DNA of 64,000 bases from an uncultured Draconibacterium sp. (GCF_963677155.1 NZ_OY781884.1:186001-250000); one strand, 5' to 3'. Shown: positions 21,499 through 31,359, counted from the stretch's first letter. A program made the numbers and translations. Notes: generated by a model not told the origin, from the letters alone.

Positions 21499-22015
21499 CT
21501 CACCACCGTCGTGCAATGACTGAAATAGTGAAACGAACAAATCATTATACATCAGAGCAGACTTGACGCGACATCTCATTAACAACCTTTATTTTAAATG
21601 GAAGGGATTTTTTGTGGTTTATTGGCCATATTTGAAGTAACAAATGAAACCCAGGAAAAAACAGTTTCACCTATCTGGATACGATAAACAATAGCTCACC
21701 AACTTTCCAAACAGCTCACAAATAAAGACACCTTGATCTGTCAGGGTGTCTTTATTTTTACCTATTTCATGCGTTTTCATGTTCTAAAACACGGCTAAAT
21801 TTTATTGTTCTGCAACATATTTTTCCGAAAAACAACAAAAATGGCCGCTCAACAAGCTTACTAGTTGAATATTACACCATGTTTTCTGCTAAAATTAAAA
21901 CATTACATTTCATTTTAGAACTCGGTATTTTTTCATGAAATTTATAACGGATTTCGGTCAACTATTAAAATCAACAGAATACTGACACCTGATTAAAACC
22001 AAAAAGCGAAAAAAC
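21499..22015 (+). other. Intergenic region between acs and the ligase/GNAT gene
   Basis: After the acs terminator, about 220 bases precede a second strong terminator at 21720-21760. A 29-codon ORF (21598-21687) sits in this stretch, but nothing beyond its position supports it. The rest, up to 22015, is AT-rich and featureless, without a good TAnnTTTG element close to the next start. Confidence 0.4.
21720..21760 (+). terminator. Strong Rho-independent terminator not adjoining any gene
   Basis: AATAAAGACACC (21721-21732) pairs perfectly with GGTGTCTTTATT (21745-21756), the stem extends by four more pairs to a TCTG loop, and a T run follows. It lies 265 bases beyond the acs stop, so it may end a separate short transcript. 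Confidence 0.85.
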
Positions 22016-24709
22016 ATGGCCATAAAAAAACTCGATAGCATTTTCCGACCAAAACGAATTGCCCTGGTTGGTGTTTCAAATACCCCCGACAGTGTTGGAG
22101 GAATCACCTTACGAAACTTAGTGGGAGGCGGATTTAACGGTGTGGTTTATCCGGTAAATCCACGTCGCGAGGCAGTCTTTGGAATTCCATGTTACCCCGA
22201 TGTAAAAAGCCTGCCCAAAACACCCGATTTGGCTGTTATTATGACTGCTGCAGAAACAGTTCCTCAATTGGTTCGCGACTGTGGCGAGGCCGGAATTCAT
22301 GGGGTAATCATTATGTCGGCAGGGTTTAAGGAAATAGGAGATAATGGTAAAAAACTGGAAGAACAGGTGAAAGTCGAAAAAGCCAGATTCCCCGATATGC
22401 GAATCGTAGGCCCCAACTGTCTGGGCATTTTAGTTCCGGGACTAAATATGAATGTAAGTTTTGCTCAAACAATGCCTAAAAAAGGCCACGTTGCATTCAT
22501 TTCGCAATCGGGCGCGCTGTGTACCTCTGTGCTCGACTGGGCTTACGAATCCAATATTGGCTTTTCCAATTTCGTTTCCATCGGTAATTCAATGGACGTA
22601 AGTTTTGGCGATTTGATCGATTATTTTGGACAGGATCCAAATACCAAATCCATTGTGCTTTATGTTGAATCCATAGCCAATGCCCGTACATTTATGTCGG
22701 CAGCAAGGGCTTTTTCGCGCGAAAAACCGATTATCGTATACAAATCAGGTCGTTATCCCGAATCAGCTGCCGCTGCCGCATCGCACACCGGGGCAATGGC
22801 TTCAGAAGATTCGGTTTACGATGCTGTATTCCGGCGGGCAGGTTTGGCAAGGGTTTTCGAATTTGGAAACATCTTCGATTTTACCGATCTGGTAGGCCGT
22901 AAACGTATTCCGAAAGGAAACAGGCTGGCAATTGTTACAAACGCCGGAGGCCCGGGCGTAATGGCAACCGACTCGCTGCTTTCGATGGGAGGAAGTCTGG
23001 TAAAACTAACTGAAGAAACCATGCAGAAACTGAACGATTATCTCCCCTCATTCTGGTCGCACGGTAATCCTGTTGATGTGCTAGGAGATGCAACTCCTGA
23101 ACGATTTGCCAAAGCCGCAGAAATTGTTCTGGGAGATAAAGAGGTTGATGCCGTGTTGGTACTGCTCACGCCACAAGCCATGACTGACCCAACAGCCACA
23201 GCTCAAGCCATTGCCAATATGTCGAAAAATACAACAAAGTCGATTATGACATCGTGGTTGGGTGGTGCTGCAATGCACGAAGGCATCCAAATCCTCAACC
23301 AAAACGGCATCTCGAATTACCCGGCACCAGAGCAGGCAATCCGGGCATTTATGACACTTTCTGATTATTCCGAAAATCAGCAAATATTGTACGAAACGCC
23401 ACGCGAAGTTCCGGTTTCGTTCCAGTACGACCGCAACGTACTTCGCCAAAAATACCTTACCCAGGTATTCCCAAAAGCGAAAGTTTTAAACGAGGATGAT
23501 TCCAAAATGCTGGTGAACGATTACGGTATTGATACCACTCACCCAACTCCGGCGGCTAATGAAGATGAAGCGGGAAAAATTGCCGAAGAAAAAGGTTATC
23601 CCGTGGTGCTTAAAATATATTCACCTGATATTATCCATAAATCGGATGTTGGAGGAGTTGCACTGAATATTGAAAACGAAGAAATGGTTCGGGCAACCTT
23701 CCGCAACATGGTAAAAACAGCTGCAGAAAAACGACCCGAAGCCAAAATTGAAGGTGTTACCGTACAAAAAATGGTGGATACCAGAGATGGTATCGAACTG
23801 ATTGTCGGAACAAAAAAGGATCCGGTTTTTGGAACAGTAATGTTAGTTGGCATGGGTGGTACAACCGCCGAACTGTTTAAGGATCAACGTTTAGAATTCC
23901 CTCCTTTAAACGAGCACCTGGCCCGCCAAATGCTTAAGTCGCTAAAACTTTATCCGCTGCTGAAAGGCTGGCGCGGAGATGCACCTAAAAACATCGATAA
24001 ACTTATTGAGGTACTCATCCGCATGTCGTACCTGGCTGCTGATTACCCGGAAATTGAAGAACTGGATATAAATCCCCTTATTGTTACGCCAGAAGATGTA
24101 ATTGCACTTGATGCCCGGATTGTTGTTGATGAAGAATTGTTGACTAATCCGGTAAAAGAATACTCGCACCTGATAATGCGCCCCTACCCGGAAAGCCTTA
24201 TAAAGGAAGCGACTTTACGCGATGGAACGCCAATTACACTGCGCCCCATTCGTCCCGAAGACGAGCCTATGTGGCTTGAATTACTGGGAAGTTGTTCAAA
24301 AGAATCCATCTACCACCGTTTCCGATACGACTTTTATTTCGATTCGCACGAAGTGGCTTCACAGTTTTGCTTTATTGATTACGACCGCGAAATTGCCATT
24401 GTTGCCGAACACGAAAAAGAAGATGGTAACAAAGAGCTAATTGGCGTAGGGCGTTTGATTGCCGACCCCGATGTGGAAATTATGGAATACGCCGTATTAA
24501 TTACCGACAAGTGGCAAAAGAAAGAGCTTGGATTAACATTGACCAGCTACTGTCTTGAAATTGCTAAAGCGCGCGATATTAAAAAGCTGGCAGCCGAAAC
24601 CACCCGCGACAATAAACCGATGATATCTGTTTTCCGAAAACTGAATTTTAAGATTCGTTTTAACGAAGACACCACAGTATCGGTAAACAAAGATCTGGAG
24701 CAGGAATAA
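22016..24709 (+). CDS. ADP-forming acyl-CoA ligase (Acd-type) fused to a GNAT acetyltransferase domain (Pat-like)
   Basis: The 897-aa protein has a CoA-binding domain (about 5-130), a succinyl-CoA-ligase-like domain (about 150-300) with the motif SHTGA and His257 at the phosphohistidine position, an ATP-grasp region (about 490-710) with 'HKSDVGGVALNI', and a C-terminal GNAT domain (about 740-890). The domain order is that of the protein lysine acetyltransferase Pat/YfiQ. In enterobacterial Pat the ligase part is reported inactive, whereas here the key histidine is kept. The GNAT acetyl-CoA loop reads WQKKELG, where Q-x-x-G-x-G is expected. It lies between acs and a sirtuin gene, which points to acyl-CoA metabolism and Acs control, but enzymatic roles are inferred. 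Confidence 0.85.
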   Translation: MAIKKLDSIFRPKRIALVGVSNTPDSVGGITLRNLVGGGFNGVVYPVNPRREAVFGIPCYPDVKSLPKTPDLAVIMTAAETVPQLVRDCGEAGIHGVIIMSAGFKEIGDNGKKLEEQVKVEKARFPDMRIVGPNCLGILVPGLNMNVSFAQTMPKKGHVAFISQSGALCTSVLDWAYESNIGFSNFVSIGNSMDVSFGDLIDYFGQDPNTKSIVLYVESIANARTFMSAARAFSREKPIIVYKSGRYPESAAAAASHTGAMASEDSVYDAVFRRAGLARVFEFGNIFDFTDLVGRKRIPKGNRLAIVTNAGGPGVMATDSLLSMGGSLVKLTEETMQKLNDYLPSFWSHGNPVDVLGDATPERFAKAAEIVLGDKEVDAVLVLLTPQAMTDPTATAQAIANMSKNTTKSIMTSWLGGAAMHEGIQILNQNGISNYPAPEQAIRAFMTLSDYSENQQILYETPREVPVSFQYDRNVLRQKYLTQVFPKAKVLNEDDSKMLVNDYGIDTTHPTPAANEDEAGKIAEEKGYPVVLKIYSPDIIHKSDVGGVALNIENEEMVRATFRNMVKTAAEKRPEAKIEGVTVQKMVDTRDGIELIVGTKKDPVFGTVMLVGMGGTTAELFKDQRLEFPPLNEHLARQMLKSLKLYPLLKGWRGDAPKNIDKLIEVLIRMSYLAADYPEIEELDINPLIVTPEDVIALDARIVVDEELLTNPVKEYSHLIMRPYPESLIKEATLRDGTPITLRPIRPEDEPMWLELLGSCSKESIYHRFRYDFYFDSHEVASQFCFIDYDREIAIVAEHEKEDGNKELIGVGRLIADPDVEIMEYAVLITDKWQKKELGLTLTSYCLEIAKARDIKKLAAETTRDNKPMISVFRKLNFKIRFNEDTTVSVNKDLEQE

Positions 24710-24775
24710 AAACCTTTTACTATAAATATTGTTATCTCCCGGTAAACAGCAACGTTTCCGGGAGTTTTAAATTCT

Positions 24776-25543
24776 ATGAATTCTACGAAACTAACAAAAT
24801 CACTGGTCGACAAACTCTGGCAGGCTTCACACCTTATCCGAAAATCGAGATATGCCGTGGCGTTTACCGGTGCCGGTATTTCTGTTGAAAGTGGAATCCC
24901 GCCTTTCCGGGGCGAAAATGGCTTATGGAACACTACCCATCCTATTTTTCTTGAAATTGAATATTTTCAGAAAAAACCACTTCAGTCGTGGAAAAAAATA
25001 AAGGAAATATTTTACGACAGTTTGGGCGATGCCAAGCCCAATATTGCACATATTATGCTGGCAAAAATGGAAGAGCGAAGTTTTGTTGAAACCGTTATTA
25101 CGCAAAATATCGACCACCTTCACCAAAAAGCCGGAAGTAAGTATGTTTACGAACTTCACGGCACCTATAAACAGTTAATTTGTACCGAATGCAGCACGGA
25201 ATACGACATGAGTTTTGCCAACCTGAATTACCTCCCTCCCACTTGTTTTGTATGCAAAGGCATTTTAAAACCCGATATGGTTTTTTTTAACGAACCTATT
25301 CCGTCTTTTGCAAAGAAACGTTCGTTCGAAGAAGCAGCAAAAGCCGATGTTCTGCTGATAATTGGAACAAATGCCGAAGTTTTACCAGCTGCTGAAATTC
25401 CGATGGTAGCCAAAAAGAATGGCGCAAAAATCATTGAGATAAATATAGAACCATCGCATTTCACCGATACGGTTACCGATATCTTCCTGCAAATGAAAGC
25501 CACCGAAGCTATGGGCGAATTGGGCCGCTTATTATATCTTTAA
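24776..25543 (+). CDS. Sirtuin-type NAD-dependent protein deacylase (CobB-like)
   Basis: The 255-aa protein has the Sir2 NAD-binding motif 'FTGAGISVESGIPPFRG', the 'TQNIDHLHQKAG' motif, the catalytic His in 'ELHGTY', and two zinc-binding Cys pairs (CTEC and CFVC). The Tyr-x-x-Arg pair that marks desuccinylase-type sirtuins is not seen after 'FRGENGLW', so deacetylation is more likely. It lies 66 bases downstream of the ligase/GNAT gene on the same strand and 3.3 kb from acs, whose active-site lysine is a classic sirtuin substrate. It could also act broadly on other acyl-lysines. Confidence 0.9.
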   Translation: MNSTKLTKSLVDKLWQASHLIRKSRYAVAFTGAGISVESGIPPFRGENGLWNTTHPIFLEIEYFQKKPLQSWKKIKEIFYDSLGDAKPNIAHIMLAKMEERSFVETVITQNIDHLHQKAGSKYVYELHGTYKQLICTECSTEYDMSFANLNYLPPTCFVCKGILKPDMVFFNEPIPSFAKKRSFEEAAKADVLLIIGTNAEVLPAAEIPMVAKKNGAKIIEINIEPSHFTDTVTDIFLQMKATEAMGELGRLLYL

Positions 25544-25549
25544 TTCAAG

Positions 25550-25585
25550 TTGCCCGACAAAACAGCTTTCAAAATTATATATTTG
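25550..25585 (+). promoter_or_regulatory. Promoter of the lipoprotein gene
   Basis: TATATTTG at 25578-25585 matches the -7 consensus. A TTG lies at 25550-25552, with 25-base spacing that is slightly long. The leader is about 20 bases. Confidence 0.6.
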
Positions 25586-25611
25586 CCCTCACAAACTGTT
25601 TTTATACAAAA

Positions 25612-26739
25612 ATGAAAAAATCTTACCTTTTATTACTACTTCTCCCACTCGTATTATTTTCATGTTCGTCGGGCAAAAAAGCGCTGCAACGCGGCGATTA
25701 TTACCAGGCCATTTCAAAAGCAGTTGAGCGTTTAAGATCAAACCCAACCAACGACAAAGCATTAGACGTATTAGAAGAAGGCTACCCTATGGCTATGGAG
25801 TGGTCGCAGGAAGAAATTGATCTGACTTTGACATCAAACGAAGCGTTTAAATGGGAGCGCACCATTTCTTTAATGAAGCGTGTAAATGCAATGAGCGATC
25901 AGATTAGGAGCACTCCGGCGGCGCGCAAAATATTTCCCAATCCAAAATCGTACACTTCAGAATTAAATATGGCCTATCAAAAAGCGGCTGAAGACCGTTA
26001 CCTAGCTGGATTACACTTTTTGGAACAGGAATCGCGAGAAAGTGCACGAACAGCCTACGATCATTTTGAAAGGGCTGACCAGTGGATTCCGGGCTATAAA
26101 GACACCCATGAGAAAATGGCCATTGCCAAAGAACTGGCAACCGTAAATGTAGTTGTTGAGGCAGTTACAGTACGCACAAAAACTTACCAGCTTAGTTCAG
26201 AGTTTTTTTACAACCAGGTATTTGAATACCTGAATAACCAATTCCCTACGAATGGTTTTGTAAACTTTTTTTCGCCAAAACAGGCCGAAAATTTTGAGTT
26301 AAATCCTGACTTTGTTGTGCGTATGGAATTTTACGATTTTTCGGTGGGTAACCTTGTGCGTAATGAAAAAGAAGAGAGCCTTACCAAAAAGGTAAAAGTA
26401 CCGCTTACCGATAGTACGTTTGTAAATAAAACGTACCGTGCAAAACTAAAAACATATACCGACGAGGTAATTTCAGGTGGACGCCTGAATTACCGGATTG
26501 TAGATTTTCAGAACGATAAATTGTTGCGCGACAACCTGATTCCCGGATCATTTACCTGGGTAAACCAATATGCACTTTTTGCAGGCGACGAACAAGCCTT
26601 AAGCGATGCGCAATATGCACTCACCCAGCAAAAAGCGGTACCGTTGCCTCCTCATCAGGATTTGTTTATTGAGTTTACAAGGCCAATATACAAACAACTT
26701 ACCGACGAGTTGTATCGTTTTTTCAGGCGATACAGGTAA
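25612..26739 (+). CDS. Predicted lipoprotein with TPR-like N-terminal region, unknown function
   Basis: The 375-aa product has a lipoprotein signal peptide: Lys-Lys, a Leu-rich core and the lipobox LFSC, with Cys18 as the acylation site. Mature residues 25-160 carry TPR-like helices ('ALQRGDYYQAISKAVERL'). The second half is a mixed alpha/beta region ending with 'TDELYRFFRRYR'. I recognise no enzymatic motif. It is predicted to sit on the periplasmic side of the outer membrane. It has its own promoter and is not obviously part of the sirtuin operon. Confidence 0.75.
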   Translation: MKKSYLLLLLLPLVLFSCSSGKKALQRGDYYQAISKAVERLRSNPTNDKALDVLEEGYPMAMEWSQEEIDLTLTSNEAFKWERTISLMKRVNAMSDQIRSTPAARKIFPNPKSYTSELNMAYQKAAEDRYLAGLHFLEQESRESARTAYDHFERADQWIPGYKDTHEKMAIAKELATVNVVVEAVTVRTKTYQLSSEFFYNQVFEYLNNQFPTNGFVNFFSPKQAENFELNPDFVVRMEFYDFSVGNLVRNEKEESLTKKVKVPLTDSTFVNKTYRAKLKTYTDEVISGGRLNYRIVDFQNDKLLRDNLIPGSFTWVNQYALFAGDEQALSDAQYALTQQKAVPLPPHQDLFIEFTRPIYKQLTDELYRFFRRYR

Positions 26740-26851
26740 GCCGAAAGTCAAATATTAAATATTGCAAAAGAGAGTTGTCTTTTAAATAATCAGAATTAGT
26801 AGTTTGAATATTTTCAGAATCTTTTGACAATATTTAGCTAGTTCTCTCAAT

Positions 26852-26870
26852 AAAAAAAGGGCGCCCTTTT
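26852..26870 (-). terminator. Terminator of the DUF6588-type gene
   Basis: A palindrome AAAAGGGCGCCCTTTT is followed on the minus strand by further T residues, 41 bases past the stop at 26911. Confidence 0.55.
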
Positions 26871-26910
26871 AGACACCCCTTAATGTATATTGTTAACAAC
26901 AATTGTTTCT

Positions 26911-27996
26911 CTAGCGGATTCCAAAACTAATACCGCCATTATAACTTACATAGTTGGCTTTACTGATGGAACCAAACAGGCTGAAAAATGCTAACTTCAA
27001 TCGAAAGCCTGCATCTATTCCGATGTAATTATCTTTATACTTTAAAGAAATAGGGTCTTCTTCCTCGGTCATGGCATTAACCAATAAATCGTCAAAATTC
27101 GTAATATTCGTGCCCAACTTCGCCGGATCAGGAACCGGGTATTTTCCCAAAATATCAAATGTAGTTTTACTGGAGTTACCGGTAACTGATCCGAAAAATG
27201 TAATTACCGCAATCTTTTTCGAAACGATTACCCCATACTTCATATTTTTTGTAGCAAATTCTCCTTTTTGATTCGGATCCTGCACATATCCGGCAGGGTT
27301 GGAAAAACCGTAAACAGTATAATCGAAATCGATTTCTGACTCACCACTAATATTCGAATACGCCCCAAACAGAGCAATATCCATCGGCAAATGTTTAATA
27401 ACCGGCAACGACTCGCGAATATTATGCTTAAAGCCCAGGCCCCAAAGTCCGGCCTCTGCATCTTCGTCATCAATCTCAAACTCTACTTTAGGCACGTAAC
27501 GTAATATTACATCAGTATTTGGCAGCAAACCAAATGTGGCCTGAATAATCGGAACCGGAACAACGTCAACATCGCTACCTTTTGGAGTAGAAAAATACGG
27601 CACAGTGGTGGTCTCACCATTAATTTCAACGTCAGAATACAAGCTTACCCCCTCGCCACTACCGGCAGCAGTAGATGCTATATTCTGACCATCCCGTGCA
27701 TACACATGTTGTAATCCCAAACCATTTACATCAAAGGTTTTATCAGAATCAGGAACTTTAAACGCACTAACCGAAAAAGCCAGATCAAATCCCCATAGCT
27801 TATGTGTTTCGGCCGTATAGTACCACGAATTATTCATCGCTACCCCAAGACCTTTCGCATAAGGCTCCGAGTATGCTTCAATCAACAGATTGGCATCATG
27901 CAATCCAAAACGTAACATATCTGCTACATCCGATTGGGCTTTAGTGAATTTAAAGCCTGCCAGGGCTATCAATGCAACAAGAAAGATTTTTTTCAT
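26911..27996 (-). CDS. DUF6588-like secreted/outer-membrane protein
   Basis: The 361-aa protein starts with a signal peptide ending at FTKAQ (residue 21). The remainder is rich in alternating beta-strand patterns ('DVILRYVPKVEFEI', 'KMKYGV' type strands) and ends FGIR. It resembles Bacteroidota outer-membrane beta-barrel proteins grouped under DUF6588; the family name is from memory and was not searched. The early segment 'LIEAYSEPYAKGLGVAMNNSWY' is typical of that group. Function unknown. It is a monocistronic gene divergent from the FAD/Fe-S oxidoreductase gene. Confidence 0.65.
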   Translation of the reverse strand: MKKIFLVALIALAGFKFTKAQSDVADMLRFGLHDANLLIEAYSEPYAKGLGVAMNNSWYYTAETHKLWGFDLAFSVSAFKVPDSDKTFDVNGLGLQHVYARDGQNIASTAAGSGEGVSLYSDVEINGETTTVPYFSTPKGSDVDVVPVPIIQATFGLLPNTDVILRYVPKVEFEIDDEDAEAGLWGLGFKHNIRESLPVIKHLPMDIALFGAYSNISGESEIDFDYTVYGFSNPAGYVQDPNQKGEFATKNMKYGVIVSKKIAVITFFGSVTGNSSKTTFDILGKYPVPDPAKLGTNITNFDDLLVNAMTEEEDPISLKYKDNYIGIDAGFRLKLAFFSLFGSISKANYVSYNGGISFGIR

Positions 27997-28368
27997 AACA
28001 ATTGATATAGATTAATGAGTTTGTAAATCAATATTTAACCAGTTATATGCAAGTAAAGAAAAAAAATGCTAAACCTAAATACCTTGTTCTAGTATAAACA
28101 GAGAATTTTACTAAATCGTATCAATTTGTCTTCTTTTTTTCCTTAGTTCGACTTTAAATGATACAAAGCTTTAGCTATTAAACGGAAAGTCCTTCTCTCG
28201 CCAGCTTTACATTTTTCGTTATTCTTGCTGAATATTAAATGCAAATCTCACGCAATTGTGACTTTCTGTAAAGATATTTTATAATCGAACTCAGGTTAAT
28301 ATATAGAACTCTCAAAATTTGTATGACATACTATAAACTATTGCTAAATTTGTGTTTTTAGAACTGAT
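27997..28368. other. Divergent intergenic region
   Basis: This 372-base AT-rich region separates the divergent DUF6588-type and FAD/Fe-S genes. Apart from the rightward promoter near its right end, I see no ORF, palindrome or RNA. Confidence 0.5.
28318..28352 (+). promoter_or_regulatory. Promoter of the FAD/Fe-S oxidoreductase gene
   Basis: TTTG at 28318-28321 and TAAATTTG at 28345-28352 are separated by 23 bases, with about 10 bases of leader before the ATG at 28369. Confidence 0.7.
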
Positions 28369-31293
28369 ATGACAACTATAAATAAATTCAACCAGCTAAA
28401 AGCTCAACTCGAGGGCGATCTTTTTTTCGATAACGTACAACGTGTGCTTTATTCTACTGATGCATCGCAATACAAAGAAATGCCGCAGGCTGTTACCAAG
28501 CCCAAAAATAAGGACGACATAAAAAAGATTATTGCCTTTGCACGGGAGAACAATACCAGTATTATTCCTCGTGGAGCAGGAACCTCGCTGGCTGGGCAAG
28601 TAGTTGGAAATGGAATTGTTGTTGACGTTTCGAAATACATGAACAAGATTATAGAATTCAACAAAAACGAGAACTATGTGATTGTTGAACCCGGTGTTGT
28701 TCTGGCAGAACTAAACCAGTTTTTGGCACAACACAGTCTGCAATTTGGCCCCGAAACTTCAACCGCCAACCGCTGTGTTATTGGCGGAATGCTGGGAAAT
28801 AACTCCTGCGGTTTGCATTCGTTGGTTTATGGCAGTGTGCGCCAACACGTACTGGAAGTTGATGCGATTTTAAGCGACGGCTCTGAAACCACATTCAAAG
28901 AATTAAGCAAAGAAGAATTTCAGGATAAATTAAATGGAAATCCGAATCAACAGGAAAAAGCCATTTATACCAACATCAACAACCTGCTTTCCGATGAACA
29001 GAACCGGGAAGAGATTCGTAAAAATTTCCCTGACCCCAAATTAACCCGCCGAAATATGGGGTATGCCATCGATGAACTGATGTATGCCGATCCGTTTACC
29101 GAAGGTGGAGGTAAATTTAATTTTTGTAAACTTTTGGCTGGCTCCGAAGGAACGCTGGCATTCTCAACCCGAATAAAGTTGAATGTTATTCCGCTACCGC
29201 CAAAATACAAAGGCTTGGTTTGTGCGCATTTCGAAACGCTGGAAGAATCGTTACACGCCAACTTGGTTGCGTTGAAGTACAAGCCAACGGCCATTGAATT
29301 AATGGACGATCCGGTGATGCAGGCAGCCAAGCAAAATATCGAACAAGCTAAAAACCGCTTTTTTGTAAAAGGCGATCCTGGCGCGATGCTGATGATCGAA
29401 TTTTCGTTTGAAACCGAAAAAGAATTAACGGCTACAGCTGCGGCACTCGAAAAGGAATTAAAAGAAGCCGGTTTGGGTTATCATTATCCGCTGGTAACCG
29501 GTGCCGATAAAATAAAACGCGTGTGGTCGTTACGCACTGCCGGACTGGGACTATTAGCCAATATTCCGGGAGACAGAAAAGGTGTTCCCGGTATTGAAGA
29601 TACTGCTGTTCACCCGGCGCACCTGCCCAACTACGTGGCCGACATAAAAGTTGTTTTGAAAAAATTGGGTCTGGATAGTGTATTTTATGCCCACATTGCC
29701 ACTGGTGAAATTCACTTCCGTCCGCTTATTAATTTTAAAGATCCGAAAGATGTTGAGCTTTTCAACACCCTAATGAATGAAGTAGCGGCGCTGGTAAAAA
29801 AATACCGTGGTTCGATGAGTGGCGAACATGGCGATGGAAGAGCACGTGGTAAATTTATTCCGTTTATGTTGGGCGACCGATGCTACGAAATGGTAAAATC
29901 AGTAAAAAAAGCATGGGATCCGGATAACATTCTCAATCCTGGAAAAATTGTAAATACACCACCCATTACCGAAAGCCTGCGCGTAATTCCCGGCAAAGCC
30001 ATTCCCGAAACGGAAACCTACTTTGATTTCTCGAAAAACAAAGGCTATTTCCGAAGTATAGAAAAATGTAATGGCTCGGGCGACTGCCGCAAAAGTGAAG
30101 TTATTGGCGGCACCCTCTGCCCTACTTTTATGGCTACCCGCGACGAGGACAAAAGTACCCGCGGTCGTGCCAATATCTTGCGCGAATTCCTGTACAACAA
30201 CGAGAAAAAGAACCTGTTCGACCACCAGGAGATATACGATATTTTAAGTCTTTGCATCTCGTGCAAGGCATGTAAAAGCGAGTGTCCAAGTAATGTAGAT
30301 ATGGCCAAATTAAAAGCCGAATTCCTGCAAAATTATTACGATTTGCACGGCGTTCCGATGCGCTCGCGATTAATTGGTTACCTGCCGCGTTTAAACAAAC
30401 TGGCAATGATTTTTCGTCCCATCTCAAACTTTATGATGAGCACGTCGCTATTGAAAAGCGCCATTGGGTTCTCAACTAAACGTACGCTTCCACCACTATC
30501 GAAAATTACCTTAAACCGCTGGATTGAAAACGGAGCCCTTTTTCCTGAAAATGAAACTAAAGGCAAAATTTACCTTTTTAACGATGAGTTTACCAATTAC
30601 AACGAAAGTGATATTGGAATTAAAGCCATTCTGCTGTTAACCCAACTGGGTTACGAAGTTAAAATTCCGCAAACCAAAGAAAGCGGACGAACTTTTCTGT
30701 CGAAAGGTATGGTGCGGACTTCTAAAAAAGTGGCCACCGAAAATATAAACCTGTTAAAAGACATTATTTCCGACGAAACACCACTGGTTGGAATTGAGCC
30801 ATCCGCAATACTGGCTTTCCGCGATGAATACCCGGAATTGGTAGAAAAAGAGCTACAACCGGCTGCCGAAAAACTTGCGAAAAACGCACTCCTTTTTGAA
30901 GAATTTATAGCTGCTGAAATCGAAAACGGAAATATTAAAGAAGAGGATTTTACTACAGAAGAACAACATATTTTATTGCACGGACATTGCCAGCAAAAAG
31001 CAGTGGCTTCAACCGAACCATCGAAAAAAATGTTGTCGCTGCCCAAAAACTATTTTGTAAAAGAAATTCCGTCGGGCTGTTGTGGTATGGCCGGCTCGTT
31101 TGGCTACGAAAAAGAACATTACGAGCTTTCGATGCAAATTGGAGAGTTGGTGCTTTTCCCTGCAGTTCGAAAGGCTAAAGACGATTACATAATTTCCGCT
31201 CCGGGAACTTCATGCCGCCATCATATAAAAGATGGAACGGGCAAAAGTGCTTTGCATCCGGTGGAAGTGCTTTACGCTGCACTCAAACAATAA
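28369..31293 (+). CDS. FAD-linked oxidase / Fe-S binding fusion protein (D-lactate or glycolate dehydrogenase type)
   Basis: This 974-aa fusion carries a PCMH-type FAD domain (about 35-280; 'IIPRGAGTSLAGQVVGNGIVVD' type loop and 'IGGMLGNNSCG'), an FAD-oxidase C-terminal domain (about 280-530; 'GEIHFRPL', 'SGEHGDGRARG'), a two-cluster ferredoxin-like region (about 560-680; 'LCISCKACKSECPSNVDM') and a CCG cysteine-rich domain near the C terminus ('PSGCCGMAGSFG'). Such proteins oxidise 2-hydroxy acids such as D-lactate, glycolate or 2-hydroxyglutarate and pass electrons to quinone or another acceptor. Substrate is not readable from sequence. It is a single gene with its own promoter. Confidence 0.85.
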   Translation: MTTINKFNQLKAQLEGDLFFDNVQRVLYSTDASQYKEMPQAVTKPKNKDDIKKIIAFARENNTSIIPRGAGTSLAGQVVGNGIVVDVSKYMNKIIEFNKNENYVIVEPGVVLAELNQFLAQHSLQFGPETSTANRCVIGGMLGNNSCGLHSLVYGSVRQHVLEVDAILSDGSETTFKELSKEEFQDKLNGNPNQQEKAIYTNINNLLSDEQNREEIRKNFPDPKLTRRNMGYAIDELMYADPFTEGGGKFNFCKLLAGSEGTLAFSTRIKLNVIPLPPKYKGLVCAHFETLEESLHANLVALKYKPTAIELMDDPVMQAAKQNIEQAKNRFFVKGDPGAMLMIEFSFETEKELTATAAALEKELKEAGLGYHYPLVTGADKIKRVWSLRTAGLGLLANIPGDRKGVPGIEDTAVHPAHLPNYVADIKVVLKKLGLDSVFYAHIATGEIHFRPLINFKDPKDVELFNTLMNEVAALVKKYRGSMSGEHGDGRARGKFIPFMLGDRCYEMVKSVKKAWDPDNILNPGKIVNTPPITESLRVIPGKAIPETETYFDFSKNKGYFRSIEKCNGSGDCRKSEVIGGTLCPTFMATRDEDKSTRGRANILREFLYNNEKKNLFDHQEIYDILSLCISCKACKSECPSNVDMAKLKAEFLQNYYDLHGVPMRSRLIGYLPRLNKLAMIFRPISNFMMSTSLLKSAIGFSTKRTLPPLSKITLNRWIENGALFPENETKGKIYLFNDEFTNYNESDIGIKAILLLTQLGYEVKIPQTKESGRTFLSKGMVRTSKKVATENINLLKDIISDETPLVGIEPSAILAFRDEYPELVEKELQPAAEKLAKNALLFEEFIAAEIENGNIKEEDFTTEEQHILLHGHCQQKAVASTEPSKKMLSLPKNYFVKEIPSGCCGMAGSFGYEKEHYELSMQIGELVLFPAVRKAKDDYIISAPGTSCRHHIKDGTGKSALHPVEVLYAALKQ

Positions 31294-31359
31294 CCTGAAC
31301 ATTCCATTAATAGCAAACAATATGCTTCTATTAACGTTCTTTCTCATAAAAATTAAACA

